A stretch of 64,000 nt of DNA from Prinsepia uniflora (Eukaryota > Streptophyta > Magnoliopsida > Rosales > Rosaceae): the NCBI GenBank assembly GCA_032719365.1, contig CM064867.1:58654601-58718600 (forward strand), in the 5' to 3' direction. Made by a program: the position numbers and the translations under genes. Below, one piece after another: positions 34,623-45,752 of this stretch; position 1 is the stretch's first letter; each line of letters opens with the position of its first letter. A model generated the notes under the pieces. That model was not told where the DNA came from and did not search any database. It worked only from the letters and a program-made list of their open reading frames with translations.

Positions 34623-35542
34623 CAGCGGCATCTAAGGGATGCACTAATGTTTTTTTCCCATCGCTCCTGTATGATTTTGAGGACCCACTTATTTACTTTA
34701 CGACGGGCTATCTTTTATTTCATTCGATTGAACATATCATACAGGATTGGCATGGTTGGGACTACCTCTGTATCAACAATTCGAAGGATGCAGTATAAAG
34801 GTTCATATATTGATTGCATTATCTCCAAGGACTCCCAGAATTTTTGGTCGAGGATATGAGCCTCAGCCTTCTTGCCTTCCACTTTCCTACTCAATGGCTA
34901 CCAACTCATTGATCACTGGTTAACAATCATCTAAGGCCAACTTTATGCTTAACTATACTGTTTATACAAATATAGTTGATTGCGAACCTTGTTGCACCAG
35001 GACAAACCAGTCTCCTTGACAGAATTCATGCATCTGAGCTAGTAACCATAGATGATTATAAATGTAGTTAGTTACCTGCCTAGCATTTTTTATGATGAGC
35101 GCCATTGTCTCATTCTTCCCAATATCTTCAAATATTAGGTCTATACAATGGGCTACACAAGGAGTCCAATAGATTAGATACGTCTTCATTAGTTCTTTTC
35201 CAGCCTTCTTGAAGTTCGACCCATTATCAGTAACGATCTGTACAAAATTTTGTACTCCAACCTCCTGAACAACTTCCTTCAACAAATTTTGTATGTACAA
35301 ATAGTCTTTATGGAATTTGGAAGAATCAACTAACCTGAGAAATACTGTTGAACCCTTACTATATACCATGAAGTTAATTATGGATAACTTCGTTGGACCG
35401 GTCCAACCATCACACATTATGGTACATCCATAAGTTTCCCAATGTCGTTTTTGTTGCTCCACATACGCCATCATATCTTCATACTCCATAGGAACATATT
35501 TATTTTTCACTTCATATAGAGAAGGAGTGGACACGCCTTCAC
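34623..35542 (-). pseudogene. hAT transposase, DUF659 exon with frameshifts
   Basis: Minus-strand start after a TTTGGTTTGCAG acceptor. It reads GEGVSTPSLYEVKNKY, TYGCTIMCDGWTG (first acidic residue of the catalytic core), VTDNGSNFKKAGKELM (second Asp) and WTPCVAHCIDLIFEDIG (the C..H motif of DUF659). At about 35010 the frame shifts: GATRFA continues in another frame, then stops, then KKAEAHILDQKFWESLEIMQ and NRMK(stop)KIARRKVNKWVL. A run of extra A near 34655 shifts it again. At least two frameshifts and several stops make this inactive. Confidence 0.8.
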
Positions 35543-35625
35543 CTGCAAACCAAAACATAAGTTAGCATTTAATGTTATTTCATAATCTAAATAAAAAGTA
35601 TATCATAAATAAATTTATTAAATAC

Positions 35626-36375
35626 CTGCTCGTTGGCTTTAATAACCATATTCTTAAAATGATGAGAGTTGGCTTTATTTGGAGCCACACCTTCATATAT
35701 AAAAAATTTGCTTATGTATCGACCCAACTTCTCTTTCGTCCCTTTCCACATCGATTTTACAATCTTTTGTTGATTTCATGTGGTTTTGTAGAGTTTTAGT
35801 TCTGGAGGAATTGAAAATGAATCACGCAAACTTTGTGATCGACGCATCTGTTGAGGAGGTTGACGACTATTATTGCCTCCTTAAGTACCACGCATGGTAC
35901 CAACTCCATAAGTGTTAACACTTCGTTGTGCCTCATCCCTCGATGCATTTACAGCAAATCGATGTGCTGCTCTCTCAGATCTATGCAAATCTGGTGGATA
36001 AGCGAATCCATCATCATCCTCTTCATCATCGCTATCATTAATTTGAATACTCTGTTGAGTGTCCAGTGGATCTCCTCTCAAGCCAGCTCGTATGTTCTCA
36101 CCAATCATATTCTTATTCTGTCTAGCAGTATCTTTACGTTTGATCCATGCTCTGACCTCATCCTTAATAGCTTTAGCTACATCTTTGCACATTTTTTTCG
36201 GATCAAAACCTGCTAGATGAAACTTTAATCGCATTATGCCTCCACTCTGGAACTGAAGTTGACAAAACGAACATATGCCACTGTTTTTATTTCCAGGAAT
36301 CACAATGACATATTTCCATGCTGAGTCAACTCGTCCAGATCTTGGGCGGCTTTCACTTGCACTTTCACTAGCCAT
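35626..36375 (-). pseudogene. hAT transposase, first coding exon with BED zinc finger
   Basis: ATG at 36375, MASESASESRPRSGRVDSAW. The BED-type finger follows: W at residue 20, C..C in GICSFCQLQF, and RLKFHLAG as the C-terminal half. An acidic NDSDDEEDDDG stretch follows. An in-frame TAA at 35883-35881 and a TGA about 90 bases later interrupt the frame, after which WKGTKEKLGRYISKF and EGVAPNKANSHHFKNMV continue to a GTATTT donor at 35625. The BED finger binds the transposon ends. Start chosen because upstream is AT-rich non-coding DNA. Confidence 0.8.
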
Positions 36376-36524
36376 ATTACGAAATCTAAATTACATGAAA
36401 AATAATTAGACTTTGATAATGCCAAATAATAATAATAAAAATACAAATAATAATAATACTTCTAAATTATAATCACGTTATTTAAATTTTTTCAATTAAA
36501 ACTTATATTCCTAAATGAAAGCAT

Positions 36525-37200
36525 ATATTCTAAATTAAAACATATATTACCAAATATATGAGTTAAGTCATTTTTTACATTAAACTTAAACATGAATTCT
36601 AAATTAAAACATATATTCTAAAATAAAACATATATTCTAAATTAAAACGTGCTTTACCAAATATATGAGCTAAGCCATATTGTATATTAAAACATATATT
36701 ACTAAATATATTGAGGTGAATAATAAATTTGGAATTTTGACCCCAAAAAAAAGGATATTTAAGACTTAAACTTTTTTTGGATTACACAAGGTATTCTAAA
36801 TTAAAATATATGTTCTAAATTGAAATATAAATTCTAAATTAAAACATATATTCTAAAATAAAACATATATTCTAAATTAAAACATGCTTTACCAAATATA
36901 GGAGCTAAGCCATATTGTATACTAAAACATATATTACTAAATATATTGAGGTGAATAATAAATTTGGAATTTTGACCCAAAAAAAAAGGATATTTAAGGC
37001 TTAAACTTTTTTTGGATTACACAAGGTATTCTAAATTAAAATATATGTTCTAAATTGAAATATAAATTCTAAATTAAAACATATATTCTAAATATGTGAG
37101 TTAAACCTTTTTTCACATTAAATATGTAATCTAAATTAAAAATATGTTCCATAATAAAATATATATTCTAAAATACAACATAAATTACTAAAATATATTT
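36525..37200. repeat. AT-rich repeats with a 235-bp tandem duplication in the hAT 5' region
   Basis: The block ending TTGAGGTGAATAATAAATTTG occurs at 36711 and again at 36946, 235 bases apart, with nearly identical flanks including the GGATATTTAAG(A/G)CTTAAAC stretch. Within it, words such as ATTCTAAATTAAAACATAT recur many times. It lies upstream of the BED exon, probably in the first intron. Confidence 0.8.
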
Positions 37201-37319
37201 TACTTCATATTTAAAATTGTGAACAAATAAAAGTTAAATAGGAAATTAAAAAGGAAAACAAAAACTGAATTTGACCCAAAAAAAAAACTTATTTATGCAA
37301 AATGGAGTGTTTCACTTGC

Positions 37320-37627
37320 TTAAAAACGACGGGTTGGTTGTTTGGGTTTGGGTTTGAGAGAGATCGATCGATCTCTTGTTTCTATTGTGTGGAAGGCACT
37401 GATGAGCGACGTTGAGACTTGAGCGACGGTGAGACTTGAGAGGTGGTCGTCGAAAGGAACTAAGGGGACGGCGAGACTGGGAGAGGATAGAAGACTAGCG
37501 GGCAGGGTGAAGCTGTCGTCATCGAGGGCCGAGGAGGAGGAGGAGACTGAAAGAAGCGGACGAGGGAGGTTTGCCACAATTTCTATTTTCTCTCCAATTT
37601 TTTTTTCTCTGTTCTCTGTTTCGTGGT
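37320..37627 (-). other. Probable 5' leader of the hAT gene
   Basis: On the minus strand it is a pyrimidine- and CTC-rich stretch (CTCTCAAGTCTCACCGTCGCTC), similar in style to leaders upstream of plant hAT genes. An open frame of 106 codons exists here but has low-complexity Ser/Leu content and no known domain, so I treat it as leader. It is cut at 37628 by the LTR of G3. Confidence 0.4.
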
Positions 37628-38485
37628 TGTGACGACCCATCTTAGAAATTGGGCAATTTTTTAAATTAATTTGAAAAAAGGATATATTTACTCTTGTCTG
37701 TATTAAGGATCCAAAAATTCATTTTATATTGAGAAACTTTTTGGAAATTCTGATTGGATCGATGCGTGTGTCTCGATATAACGAGTTCGCAGACAGACGA
37801 CACGTAAAAAAATAAAAAACGTAGGAAAAAGTTACGGTGTAAATGCAATAAAGACATTTTGGTAAATTTGGACATCAATAGTATTTTGGTAATTTGGATA
37901 AGCTAATTGGGATGAGTCAGACAAGAGTTTTTGTGGCTCACTTGGCAGGTGACATCTGTCACTATGAGCTCGTCACATGACCTTTCATAGTGCATATCGT
38001 GTGTTTGTGTGTGTGTTTGAAGAAGGAAGGGTGGTCGAAGGGATATGGGGCACTCCCTACTGGAGGGGAAGGAGAAGAGAACGTTCCTTGCTGGGTTTTG
38101 AGTTCTGGAAAAAGAAAAACATGGAAGGAAGGGAAACAAAGGCTAGTGAAATAGAGAGGAAGAGGGAGGACGAAATGGAGGAACCTAACTTTGTACCCTT
38201 CGTTCTAGATGTGGGAGCTTGAAAGAAAGGTCCCTAATGCCTTCCTTGGGTCTTGCAATTAGAACCAGAACGGGTTTTGAGAGGAAGGGTGCTAGAATCA
38301 TCCTAGACCAATGTTTAAACCATGGCCAAAACTTCCATGCCTCAGTTCTCTGAATTAAGTAGTGGTATAATCATTTTCATTTTCGAAACTTGTTCCTGCC
38401 CTTGATTAGATTAAATTCGGTGGTTGAAACATGAATATCGGATAGAAATTGAAGGAATTGGAACTTGGTTGAATTACCCAGGTAG
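37628..38485 (+). mobile_element. 5' LTR of small gypsy element G3, first part
   Basis: It starts TGTGACGACCCATCTTAG. It matches the 3' LTR beginning at 50457 (TTGGGCAATTTT, GATTGGGATGAGTCAG, GTGTTTGAAGAA, CTTGCTGGGTTTTGAG...). E1 is inserted after GGTAG (38481-38485); the rest is at 48677-49299. No matching 5-base duplication is found between 37623-37627 (GTGGT) and the base after the 3' LTR (AATAG). Confidence 0.8.
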
Positions 38486-41266
38486 TGACAGGACCCGCCC
38501 CGATCCCACAGGGACCACAAGGGGACGTGCCCTGCTCCCGTCTGACACCCAATAATTCATACCAATTTTAACCTCAAAATAATTAAATGCATAAATAACA
38601 GAATTAAAGTCATACATCAAATCCGAATTAAACGAATGTCAGACAAGGGATGAAATCCAAAATTTCACAATTACGAGCACGACTCTAAAGTAAACCTGCG
38701 GGTACACCGCCCAACAGGGGATCAGGTACGCAGTAGTGGATCTATGCCTCAGCCTCAAGTTCCTCCTCTACCTCAGTTTCCCGACCTGGAGGGGTTATCA
38801 AAAACATTAAGGGTGAGTGGATCGAAACACAAGTTTATGAAATCGTTTGATAAGTAAAACATATAATTTACCCCTCCGTTTTCCAAACATGCGTGCATCA
38901 TAATTCAAAACCATAAACCATATAATATGAACCATAAGGCATAATAAAACCATAAGTATAATTTTAGTTGCTGCACTATACACTCCAATCCCGACATCCC
39001 TGATGTCTGACGTCCCTGACGTCCAATAGGTCACAATCACAAGGCTACGCGTGCCACTCGGGTCTCAATTCCGAGTTCAATCCCCGAACCCCGTTCGGGT
39101 ACAGCATCCCCGATGCTTAGCGTCATAGACGCTGGACGTTCTAGACGTCCGTGACCTCTCCGGGGTACCTCATCTGGAGGAGACTATACAATATGGAAGG
39201 ATCTATACAGTGCAGTAACAAATACATTTTATTGATATCCACATGCAAACATATATATACATGGATAGAATCCGAACCAATCATTCAGTTTCATCGGACG
39301 GGTCTCAAGCCCAAATACCGTGAAACGTGCCATAACCATATTTTCCATATCATCAAAACCATCATTGTTTCAGCATGTGAATAAGTATAATAAAACCAGA
39401 AAACATTTATGCACACAAGGGTTTAAGAAAATGGCCCACTCACAGTACAATCCTGCTAGAAACCGAACGTATACCCTCGTCCTAGTACAAATGTACAATC
39501 ACTGTCAAGTCCAAGTATTCGTAAAGGTCAAATTAAACCCCCAACATTCAACCATGAAAGCCTAGGTCGAAACCGCCCCGGGAAAGCCGCCCGAACGCGC
39601 TTTCCAAGGCAATAAACCTTATTTTGACCAACCTAAAGATCTCCGATCGACCCGAAACCACCGCCATTGGATCCGGATCGTCGAAAACTAAAGAATGGTG
39701 GTGGTCCCACCAGAAACACTGTTCACACGCGCCCCCACGCGCCGGTCAACGCGGCGGTCAACGCAGGAACAGTTCCTGCTGACGTCATCACTGACGTCAC
39801 TGCTGACGTCAGCATGACGTCATCTGACATCTGTCAGGTCTGACATGTCAGACCTGACAGGTGCCACGTGTCAACATCTGAATGGTCCACCTCACTGATC
39901 TGTCAGACCACGTGTCAGATCTGACATGTGCCACGTGTCAGCACGGCACTGGTCCACGTCACTGACATGTCAGTGACACGTGGCAGTCCCTGATTGGGCC
40001 ACGTCACTGACATGTCAGTGCTGACTGTGCACTGACATGTGACACGTGTCGGCTCATGGTTGGTCCACGTCATCTGACAGGCTGACAGGGTGCCACGTCA
40101 TCACCTCTGTCCTCAGACGGGTTGACCCATATTTCTGCAACTCGGGTCGATCAGACCCGCGATCAAGACCCGGTTGCCATTCCTTCATTTCTGGATCATT
40201 TTCATTCCTTTCAATTCCTAATTACTCGTCTTAGTCCCTAGATTAGTTCCATGTAAAAAGAATTGAGAAACACGGATCGAATCGAGGGCCTACCTTGAAG
40301 AACAGCTCTGGCCTCCCGTCGCAGTTTTGCCACCGCCCTGAGCTCCACCGGCCACGAGTTCGATTCCAGAAGGTCCTAGGAGTTCCAAGGGTTGATTAGG
40401 AATCACAACGAACCAAATTGAACGTGGGAAAAGGATTTACCAAAAACCTGGGTTGAAACCGTCGCGGTTGTCCCCTGCTTCCTCCCACGCCGCCGTCCTC
40501 CGCCGTGCTCACTGCCGTCGCCCAGTCTCACCAGGGAGTCCCCCAACACGTAGACACAGTGAGTGGATAGCTGGCTGGGATGCTTTGATCGAAATGGACA
40601 GAGTGTTCTGCGGGTGAGAAATATAAAGAATTGGAGGGAAATAATGGACGGCCCAGATTTGATCTCCAAGATTAGATCAAGGGCTCAGATTAGATCAGGG
40701 GTTTTCAATCCAAGGGCTGGAATTTAAAGCTGCTTCAAATGTTATTTAATCCAATAGTGGATCTGATCCAATCTAGCCAATGGGTGAGTGACACTTGTCA
40801 CTCACCAGGTGTCCTTCAATCAGAATTTCTGAATATAATATTCGACACGAAAACCGAAACACGAACTTCCCGAATTCACGTTTCTAACCATAACTTCCTC
40901 GTACGAAGTCCGATTTCGGCGTGCCGCCTGTCTACGGACTCAGGACGTCGAGGCCTACCCAACGGTCCTTGAGTCAACTGAAAATTAGTTGTCAAAAGAA
41001 AAGTCAACATTTTCCCCCGAGAGTCCAAATTACGGTAATGCCCCTGAACTTCCGAAAGTCATAACTTTTACCCTGGTCGTCCGAATTGGACGTGCCACCT
41101 GTCTATGAACTCGTGACGTCCCGAACTACGTTACGGTCATAGGTCAAGGTCCATTTAGTTCATCAATCAAAAAGTCAACATTTGACCATACCAATCACAA
41201 GGGCAAAATCGTCAAATCACACAATAATTTACAATATGGGAATCCTCGAATTTCCGGGGTGTTACA
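38486..41266 (-). repeat. 3' LTR of E1
   Basis: Plus-strand edges TGACAGGACCC and GGGGTGTTACA. It includes a block dense in TGACGTCA, CACGTG and TGACATGTCA words (39778-40110) and a palindrome around 40777-40811. The repeated short frames inside both LTRs are not genes. Confidence 0.95.
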
Positions 41267-41280
41267 ACCTTCCCCCCTTA
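41267..41280 (-). promoter_or_regulatory. Polypurine tract of E1
   Basis: On the minus strand TAAGGGGGGAAGGT sits immediately before the 3' LTR, where plus-strand DNA synthesis would be primed. Confidence 0.85.
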
Positions 41281-41300
41281 AGAAATTTCGTCCCGAAATT

Positions 41301-43514
41301 TCAAAGAAACAAATGAGGAAATTGTTCTCGCATCTGAGCCTCAGGCTCCCATGTGGCTTCTTCCACGTTCTGGTTTCTCCAGAGAATTTTCACGAGAGGG
41401 ATCGTCTTCCGTCGTAGTACCTTGTCCTTCCGATCCAAGATCTGTACTGGTTGTTCTTCGAAGCTCAAATCCTCCCGTAGTTCAACAGGTTGTTCCCCAA
41501 GTACATGAGAAGCATCACGTACGTACATCCGCAACATCGATACGTGGAAAACATCGTGAACTCTTGATAGTTCTGGAGGTAGTGCCAATCTGTATGCAAC
41601 TCTGCCAATTCTCTCCACGATTTCATAAGGTCCGATAAAACGCGGACTCAGTTTCCCCCGTCGGCCAAAACGGATAATCCCTTTCCACGGAGACAACTTC
41701 AGGAAGACAAAATCTCCCACTTCAAACTCCAAGTCTCGAATTCGTCGGTCGGCATAACTCTTCTGGCGATCCTGTGCCACCTTCAATCTCTCCTTGATCA
41801 CGCGAACAGTTTCCATGGTTAAGTCCATCATCTCCGGCCCTACAGCCGCTCGCTCTCCTACCTCCGTCCAGCAGATAGGTGTCCTGCACTGTCGGCCATA
41901 CAGTGCCTCATAAGGTGCCATCCCGATGCTTGCCTGATAGCTGTTGTTGTAAGCGAATTCCATCAATGGCAAATGAGTATCCCAAGAGTCTTGAAACTGT
42001 AGTACACATGACCTCATCATGTCCTCCAGGGTTTGAATGGTTCTCTCAGACTGTCCATCGGTCTGTGGATGGAAAGCAGTACTGAAACGTAAGGTTGTTC
42101 CCAAAGTAGCTTGCAAACTTCGCCAGAACCTGGAAGTGAAACGCGGATCACGATCAGACACGATCGATTCCGGCGTACCATGAAGTCGTATGATTTCTTT
42201 CACAAACAACTGAGCCAGTCGGTTAGGTTTATAGGTTTCCTGAACTGGCAGAAAATGGGCTGATTTGGTTAACCGATCCACGATCACCCATACTCCGTCC
42301 ACTCCACTCTGAGTCCTCGGTAACTTAAAGACGAAGTCCATGGTGATGTGATCCCACTTCCACTCAGGAATCGGAAGTGGCTGCATAGCCCCATACGGTC
42401 TCTGCCGTTCCGCCTTAACCTGCTGACAGGTTAAGCATTTGCTCACGAACTCATCAATATCCTTCTTCATTCCTGGCCACCAATAATGGTTCCGGAGGGT
42501 ACGGTACATCTTTGTACCTCCCGGATGCATAGCATAGGCCGAACTATGGGCCTCCTCAAGTATCTCGGCCCGTAACTCTGCCACTGCAGGTACGCACAAA
42601 CGGCCCAATTTCACCAGTGCTCCATCGTCCCGGATGGTAAAATCCTGTCTCCCATCCGCATCGACCTCAATTCTGTAAATACAGAGTATCGGATCCTGAA
42701 GTTGTGCCTCAATGATCCGATCAATCAGTACTGGTCGTACATGGAAGCTGGCCAACAAAGCTCCATGCTCGTCAGTACCCAAAATAACTCCCGCCTTCCG
42801 GAGTTCCACCAGCAAGGGAAGATACACCATCCCCAGGTGTGCAATAGTTCCTGCTGATTTCCTGCTGAGTGCATCCGCCACCACATTGGCCTTACCCGGA
42901 TGGTACTCGATCGTACAGTCATAGTCTTTCAGCAGCTCCAACCATCTCCGTTGTCTCATGTTAAGCTCCTTCTGAGTGAATAAATATTTAAGACTCTGAT
43001 GGTCGGTGTATATCCGACACGTTGCGCCGAACAGATAATGTCTCCAGATTTTGAGAGCATGAACCACCGCCGCCAACTCCAAATCATGAGTAGGGTAGTT
43101 CAACTCATGAGTCTTCAGCTGCCGGGATGCATAGGCGATAACCTTGCCAGTTTGCATCAACACGCAGCCCAGACCTTGCAGCGATGCATCACTGAAGACC
43201 ACAAACTCCCCACTGTCATCCGGCAATGCAAGGACAGGTGCAGTGGTCAATTGATCCTTCAAATCTTGAAAGCTCCGATCGCACTGCTCGTCCCAGATAA
43301 ACTTTACTCCCTTCCGAGTCAAACGAGTCAATGGTGCAGCAATTTTGGAGAAGCCCTCCACGAATCTCCGGTAGTAACCCGCTAATCCGACGAAACTCCG
43401 CACCTCGGTCACTGTTGTCGGTTTAGCCCAGTTGGTCACCGCTTCTGTTTTCTGGGGATCCACGCAAATCCCATCCGTTGATATCACGTGTCCCAGAAAA
43501 CCAATACTGCTCAG
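41301..43514 (-). CDS. E1 pol, second part: RNase H, integrase, chromodomain
   Basis: In phase with the upstream gag-PR-RT frame and separated from it only by TGA 43515-43517; the first internal Met is at 43487. From that Met: the RT end (VGLAGYYRRF, about 33-42); RNase H with D100, E137, D162 and D205; the integrase HHCC finger (H314, H321, C351, C354); the catalytic triad D384 (MDFV), D445 (SDRD) and E481 (QSERTI); the GPYEIVERIG segment; and a C-terminal chromodomain (about 677-728) with ILDRK, VLWRNQ-like ILWRNQ and EEATWE. All catalytic residues are present. The chromodomain is thought to direct insertion towards heterochromatin. With the TGA this part would not be made unless translation reads through, so this copy is probably defective. 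Confidence 0.9.
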   Translation of the reverse strand: MSSIGFLGHVISTDGICVDPQKTEAVTNWAKPTTVTEVRSFVGLAGYYRRFVEGFSKIAAPLTRLTRKGVKFIWDEQCDRSFQDLKDQLTTAPVLALPDDSGEFVVFSDASLQGLGCVLMQTGKVIAYASRQLKTHELNYPTHDLELAAVVHALKIWRHYLFGATCRIYTDHQSLKYLFTQKELNMRQRRWLELLKDYDCTIEYHPGKANVVADALSRKSAGTIAHLGMVYLPLLVELRKAGVILGTDEHGALLASFHVRPVLIDRIIEAQLQDPILCIYRIEVDADGRQDFTIRDDGALVKLGRLCVPAVAELRAEILEEAHSSAYAMHPGGTKMYRTLRNHYWWPGMKKDIDEFVSKCLTCQQVKAERQRPYGAMQPLPIPEWKWDHITMDFVFKLPRTQSGVDGVWVIVDRLTKSAHFLPVQETYKPNRLAQLFVKEIIRLHGTPESIVSDRDPRFTSRFWRSLQATLGTTLRFSTAFHPQTDGQSERTIQTLEDMMRSCVLQFQDSWDTHLPLMEFAYNNSYQASIGMAPYEALYGRQCRTPICWTEVGERAAVGPEMMDLTMETVRVIKERLKVAQDRQKSYADRRIRDLEFEVGDFVFLKLSPWKGIIRFGRRGKLSPRFIGPYEIVERIGRVAYRLALPPELSRVHDVFHVSMLRMYVRDASHVLGEQPVELREDLSFEEQPVQILDRKDKVLRRKTIPLVKILWRNQNVEEATWEPEAQMREQFPHLFL

Positions 43515-45752
43515 TCAAAACTGACACTTGCTCAGCTTGGCATACAATTGTTCTTGTCTCAGTCTCTCCAAGACCAACCGTAGATGTTCTTCATGTGCAC
43601 GGGCACTCCTCGAGTATACCAAAATATCATCGATGAACACAATCACGAACTTATCCAGGTAGGGTCGGAAGACCCGGTTCATCAGATCCATGAATGCTGC
43701 TGGAGCATTCGTCAAACCAAATGGCATAACAAGGAACTCGTAGTGCCCGTAACGGGTTCGAAAAGCAGTTTTCGGAATATCCTCCTCCGAAATCCTCAGT
43801 TGGTGATACCCAGACCGCAAATCAATTTTCGAGAAGCACTGAGCTCCCCGCAATTGGTCGAAAAGGTCATCGATCCTGGGTAGAGGATACTGGTTCCTCA
43901 GTGTCACCTTGTTGAGTTGTCGATAATCAATACATAAACGGAGACTTCCTTCCTTCTTCTTTACGAACAACACCGGTGCTCCCCACGGTGAAGTACTCGG
44001 TCGGACATATCCCAAATCTACCAACTCCTGCAATTGGGTCTTGAGTTCTCGTAACTCGGCCGGCGCCATCCGGTATGGTGCCTGGGATATAGGTCGGGTA
44101 CCCGGGAGTAGTTCAATAGTAAACTCAATCTCCCGCGATGGTGGCAACCCAGGTAAGTCTTCCGGGAATACATCCGGAAACTCACAGACCACCGGTATTT
44201 CGTCGATAACCGGAGTATCGACCCGTTCCGACACGACATGCGCCAGATAACCCTGGCATCCCTTCCGTAGAAGTTTGGTAGCAGTAAGTGACGAAATCAC
44301 TTCAGGAGGCGAACCATCACGTTCCCCTTGAAAGATAACCTCCGGCAAACCCGGACTCCGCAAAATCACTTGCTTGCTACAGCAGTCGATGAGCGATCCG
44401 TGCTCCGACAGCCAATCCATCCCTAGGATTATATCGAAGTCGTGGATATCCAGAATAATTAAGTCTGCTGGTAAATCCACATCCTCAATTCTTACCGGGC
44501 ACCTCCGAATCACCTGATTCACAAGGTACACGGTACCCATCGGGGTGCCAACACCCATTTCGCAATCTAAGGCTGATACCACACAATCAAGCATACCAGC
44601 ACAACTCCTCGAAATAAATGAATGTGTAGCCCCCGCATCCATTAATACACGTACAAGAAAATTAAAGATATGTAGTGTACCTGTGACCACGCCTGGAGCA
44701 GTCCTCGCCTGCTGCTGGGTCATTGCAAACACTTGGGCCCTCGGCCCTCCGTTCCGTCCGCGCCCGCGTGCGCCACGTCCAGCACCACGGTCACCTCCCT
44801 GACCGCGACCTCCGTTAGTGTGGGACGCCGTGCTCTGCACCACACTCGAGCCCCCAGCGTCGTTGTTTTTGGACAACTGCGGACAATCGCAGGCATAGTG
44901 GCCTTCCTCTCCGCAAGCAAAACAAGTTACTGGCCTTGGCCTGCCTGAATGCCCACCAGATGCACCGCTCCAAGATGAGTGCTGCCCAGAGTTGTGTCCA
45001 GATCCTCTGCCCTGAGAGCCTCCACGTCGACCCGACCAGCCACGACCCTTGAAGGATGAGGGTGCTCCCCTGTAGCTCCCTCCCTTGTTGTTCTTACGGC
45101 CCGATGGCCCATGATGTGGGCGATCCTGACGTCGCCCCTCCCCCGAAGGTTGTCGTGATTGGTGTGCCGCCAGACTGGCCTCGACACGCACCGCTGCGTC
45201 GACCATATCCCTCAGAGAAGCATGAGTGGTAGCAGTCACACTAGCCCGGATCTCCCCTCGGAGTCCAAGCTCAAACCGCTGGCATTTGTCCTCCTCCGTG
45301 CTTACGAATGAGGCAGCGAACCGGGAAAGTTTCCCGAATGTTTGCTCGTAGTCTGAAACAGACATGTCACCCTGCTCCAGCCGCAGGAATTCCGCCTCCC
45401 GCGCCGCGCGAAAGGATCGCGGGTAGTACTGGTCCAGAAACCTGGAACGGAAAGCTTCCCAGGTAGTGGTATGGACAGACCACCCGGACATTTCGAGTCC
45501 GTGCCACCACTGGTAGGCTCCTCCCTCCAGTAAGAAGGCCGCCAGAGTCACTCGTTCGCCCGGAGGGCAGTGCATCACCGAGAAGATCCTCTCCCACTTT
45601 GTGATCCAGTCGTGAGCATCCTCGGGGTTTGATCCCCCGCAGAAAGGAGTGGCTCCCAAACGTTGAGCCCTTTCGATGCTCGCGCATTCCATCTCTCTTT
45701 CTAGATCCTCGTCCGTTCGAGTATGCGGAATTCTCCTAGGAGGCATAACCAA
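43515..45752 (-). CDS. E1 gag, protease and reverse transcriptase, ending at a premature TGA
   Basis: 745 codons from ATG 45752. Gag core about residues 35-190 (AYQWWHGLE, FLRLEQGDMSVSDYEQTF); Gly/Arg/Ser-rich stretch 203-275; CCHC zinc knuckle C277, C280, H285, C290; a second RGRG-type stretch 312-336; aspartic protease with DAGATHSF (D372, usually DSG) and ILGMDWL (442-448); RT with LFVKKKEGSLRLCIDYRQLN, PLPRIDDLFDQL, KIDLRSGYHQ and the catalytic FIDD (706-709). The frame stops by TGA just after the palm (...KLSKCQF). Normal family members run on into RNase H in one frame. The stop is the only coding lesion I see. Start chosen as the first Met of a frame preceded by a leader of about 110 bases after the primer site. 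Confidence 0.92.
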   Translation of the reverse strand: MVMPPRRIPHTRTDEDLEREMECASIERAQRLGATPFCGGSNPEDAHDWITKWERIFSVMHCPPGERVTLAAFLLEGGAYQWWHGLEMSGWSVHTTTWEAFRSRFLDQYYPRSFRAAREAEFLRLEQGDMSVSDYEQTFGKLSRFAASFVSTEEDKCQRFELGLRGEIRASVTATTHASLRDMVDAAVRVEASLAAHQSRQPSGEGRRQDRPHHGPSGRKNNKGGSYRGAPSSFKGRGWSGRRGGSQGRGSGHNSGQHSSWSGASGGHSGRPRPVTCFACGEEGHYACDCPQLSKNNDAGGSSVVQSTASHTNGGRGQGGDRGAGRGARGRGRNGGPRAQVFAMTQQQARTAPGVVTGTLHIFNFLVRVLMDAGATHSFISRSCAGMLDCVVSALDCEMGVGTPMGTVYLVNQVIRRCPVRIEDVDLPADLIILDIHDFDIILGMDWLSEHGSLIDCCSKQVILRSPGLPEVIFQGERDGSPPEVISSLTATKLLRKGCQGYLAHVVSERVDTPVIDEIPVVCEFPDVFPEDLPGLPPSREIEFTIELLPGTRPISQAPYRMAPAELRELKTQLQELVDLGYVRPSTSPWGAPVLFVKKKEGSLRLCIDYRQLNKVTLRNQYPLPRIDDLFDQLRGAQCFSKIDLRSGYHQLRISEEDIPKTAFRTRYGHYEFLVMPFGLTNAPAAFMDLMNRVFRPYLDKFVIVFIDDILVYSRSARAHEEHLRLVLERLRQEQLYAKLSKCQF

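Larger units (their letters stand above)
29504..37627 (-). mobile_element. hAT-superfamily DNA transposon, broken
   Basis: The 3' end starts at CAGTGTTATAATAG (29504) after the AT-rich octamer TTTAATTA (29496-29503), a candidate 8-base target duplication. Subterminal ATCGATATCG repeats follow, then the minus-strand transposase gene (36375 to 29947), AT-rich 5' intron/leader sequence with tandem repeats, and a GC-rich leader with Ser/Leu codon-like CTC runs (37320-37627). I do not find the other terminal repeat: gypsy element G3 starts at 37628 and no matching CACTG end is seen after 54375. A solo LTR is inserted at 30616-33722. Confidence 0.75.

Noticed and set aside
37320..37640. 106-codon minus-strand frame (Ser/Leu-rich)
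   Set aside because: Low complexity, upstream of the hAT BED exon, no domain; more likely transposon leader.
38807..39565. Pairs of identical short frames repeated at 46201-46959
   Set aside because: They repeat because both lie in the LTRs of E1; no domain and no expected coding role.
43515..43517. Programmed stop-codon readthrough in E1
   Set aside because: The stop is inside RT/RNase H, not at a gag-pol junction, and gag and pol are already in one frame; a point mutation is simpler without comparative data.
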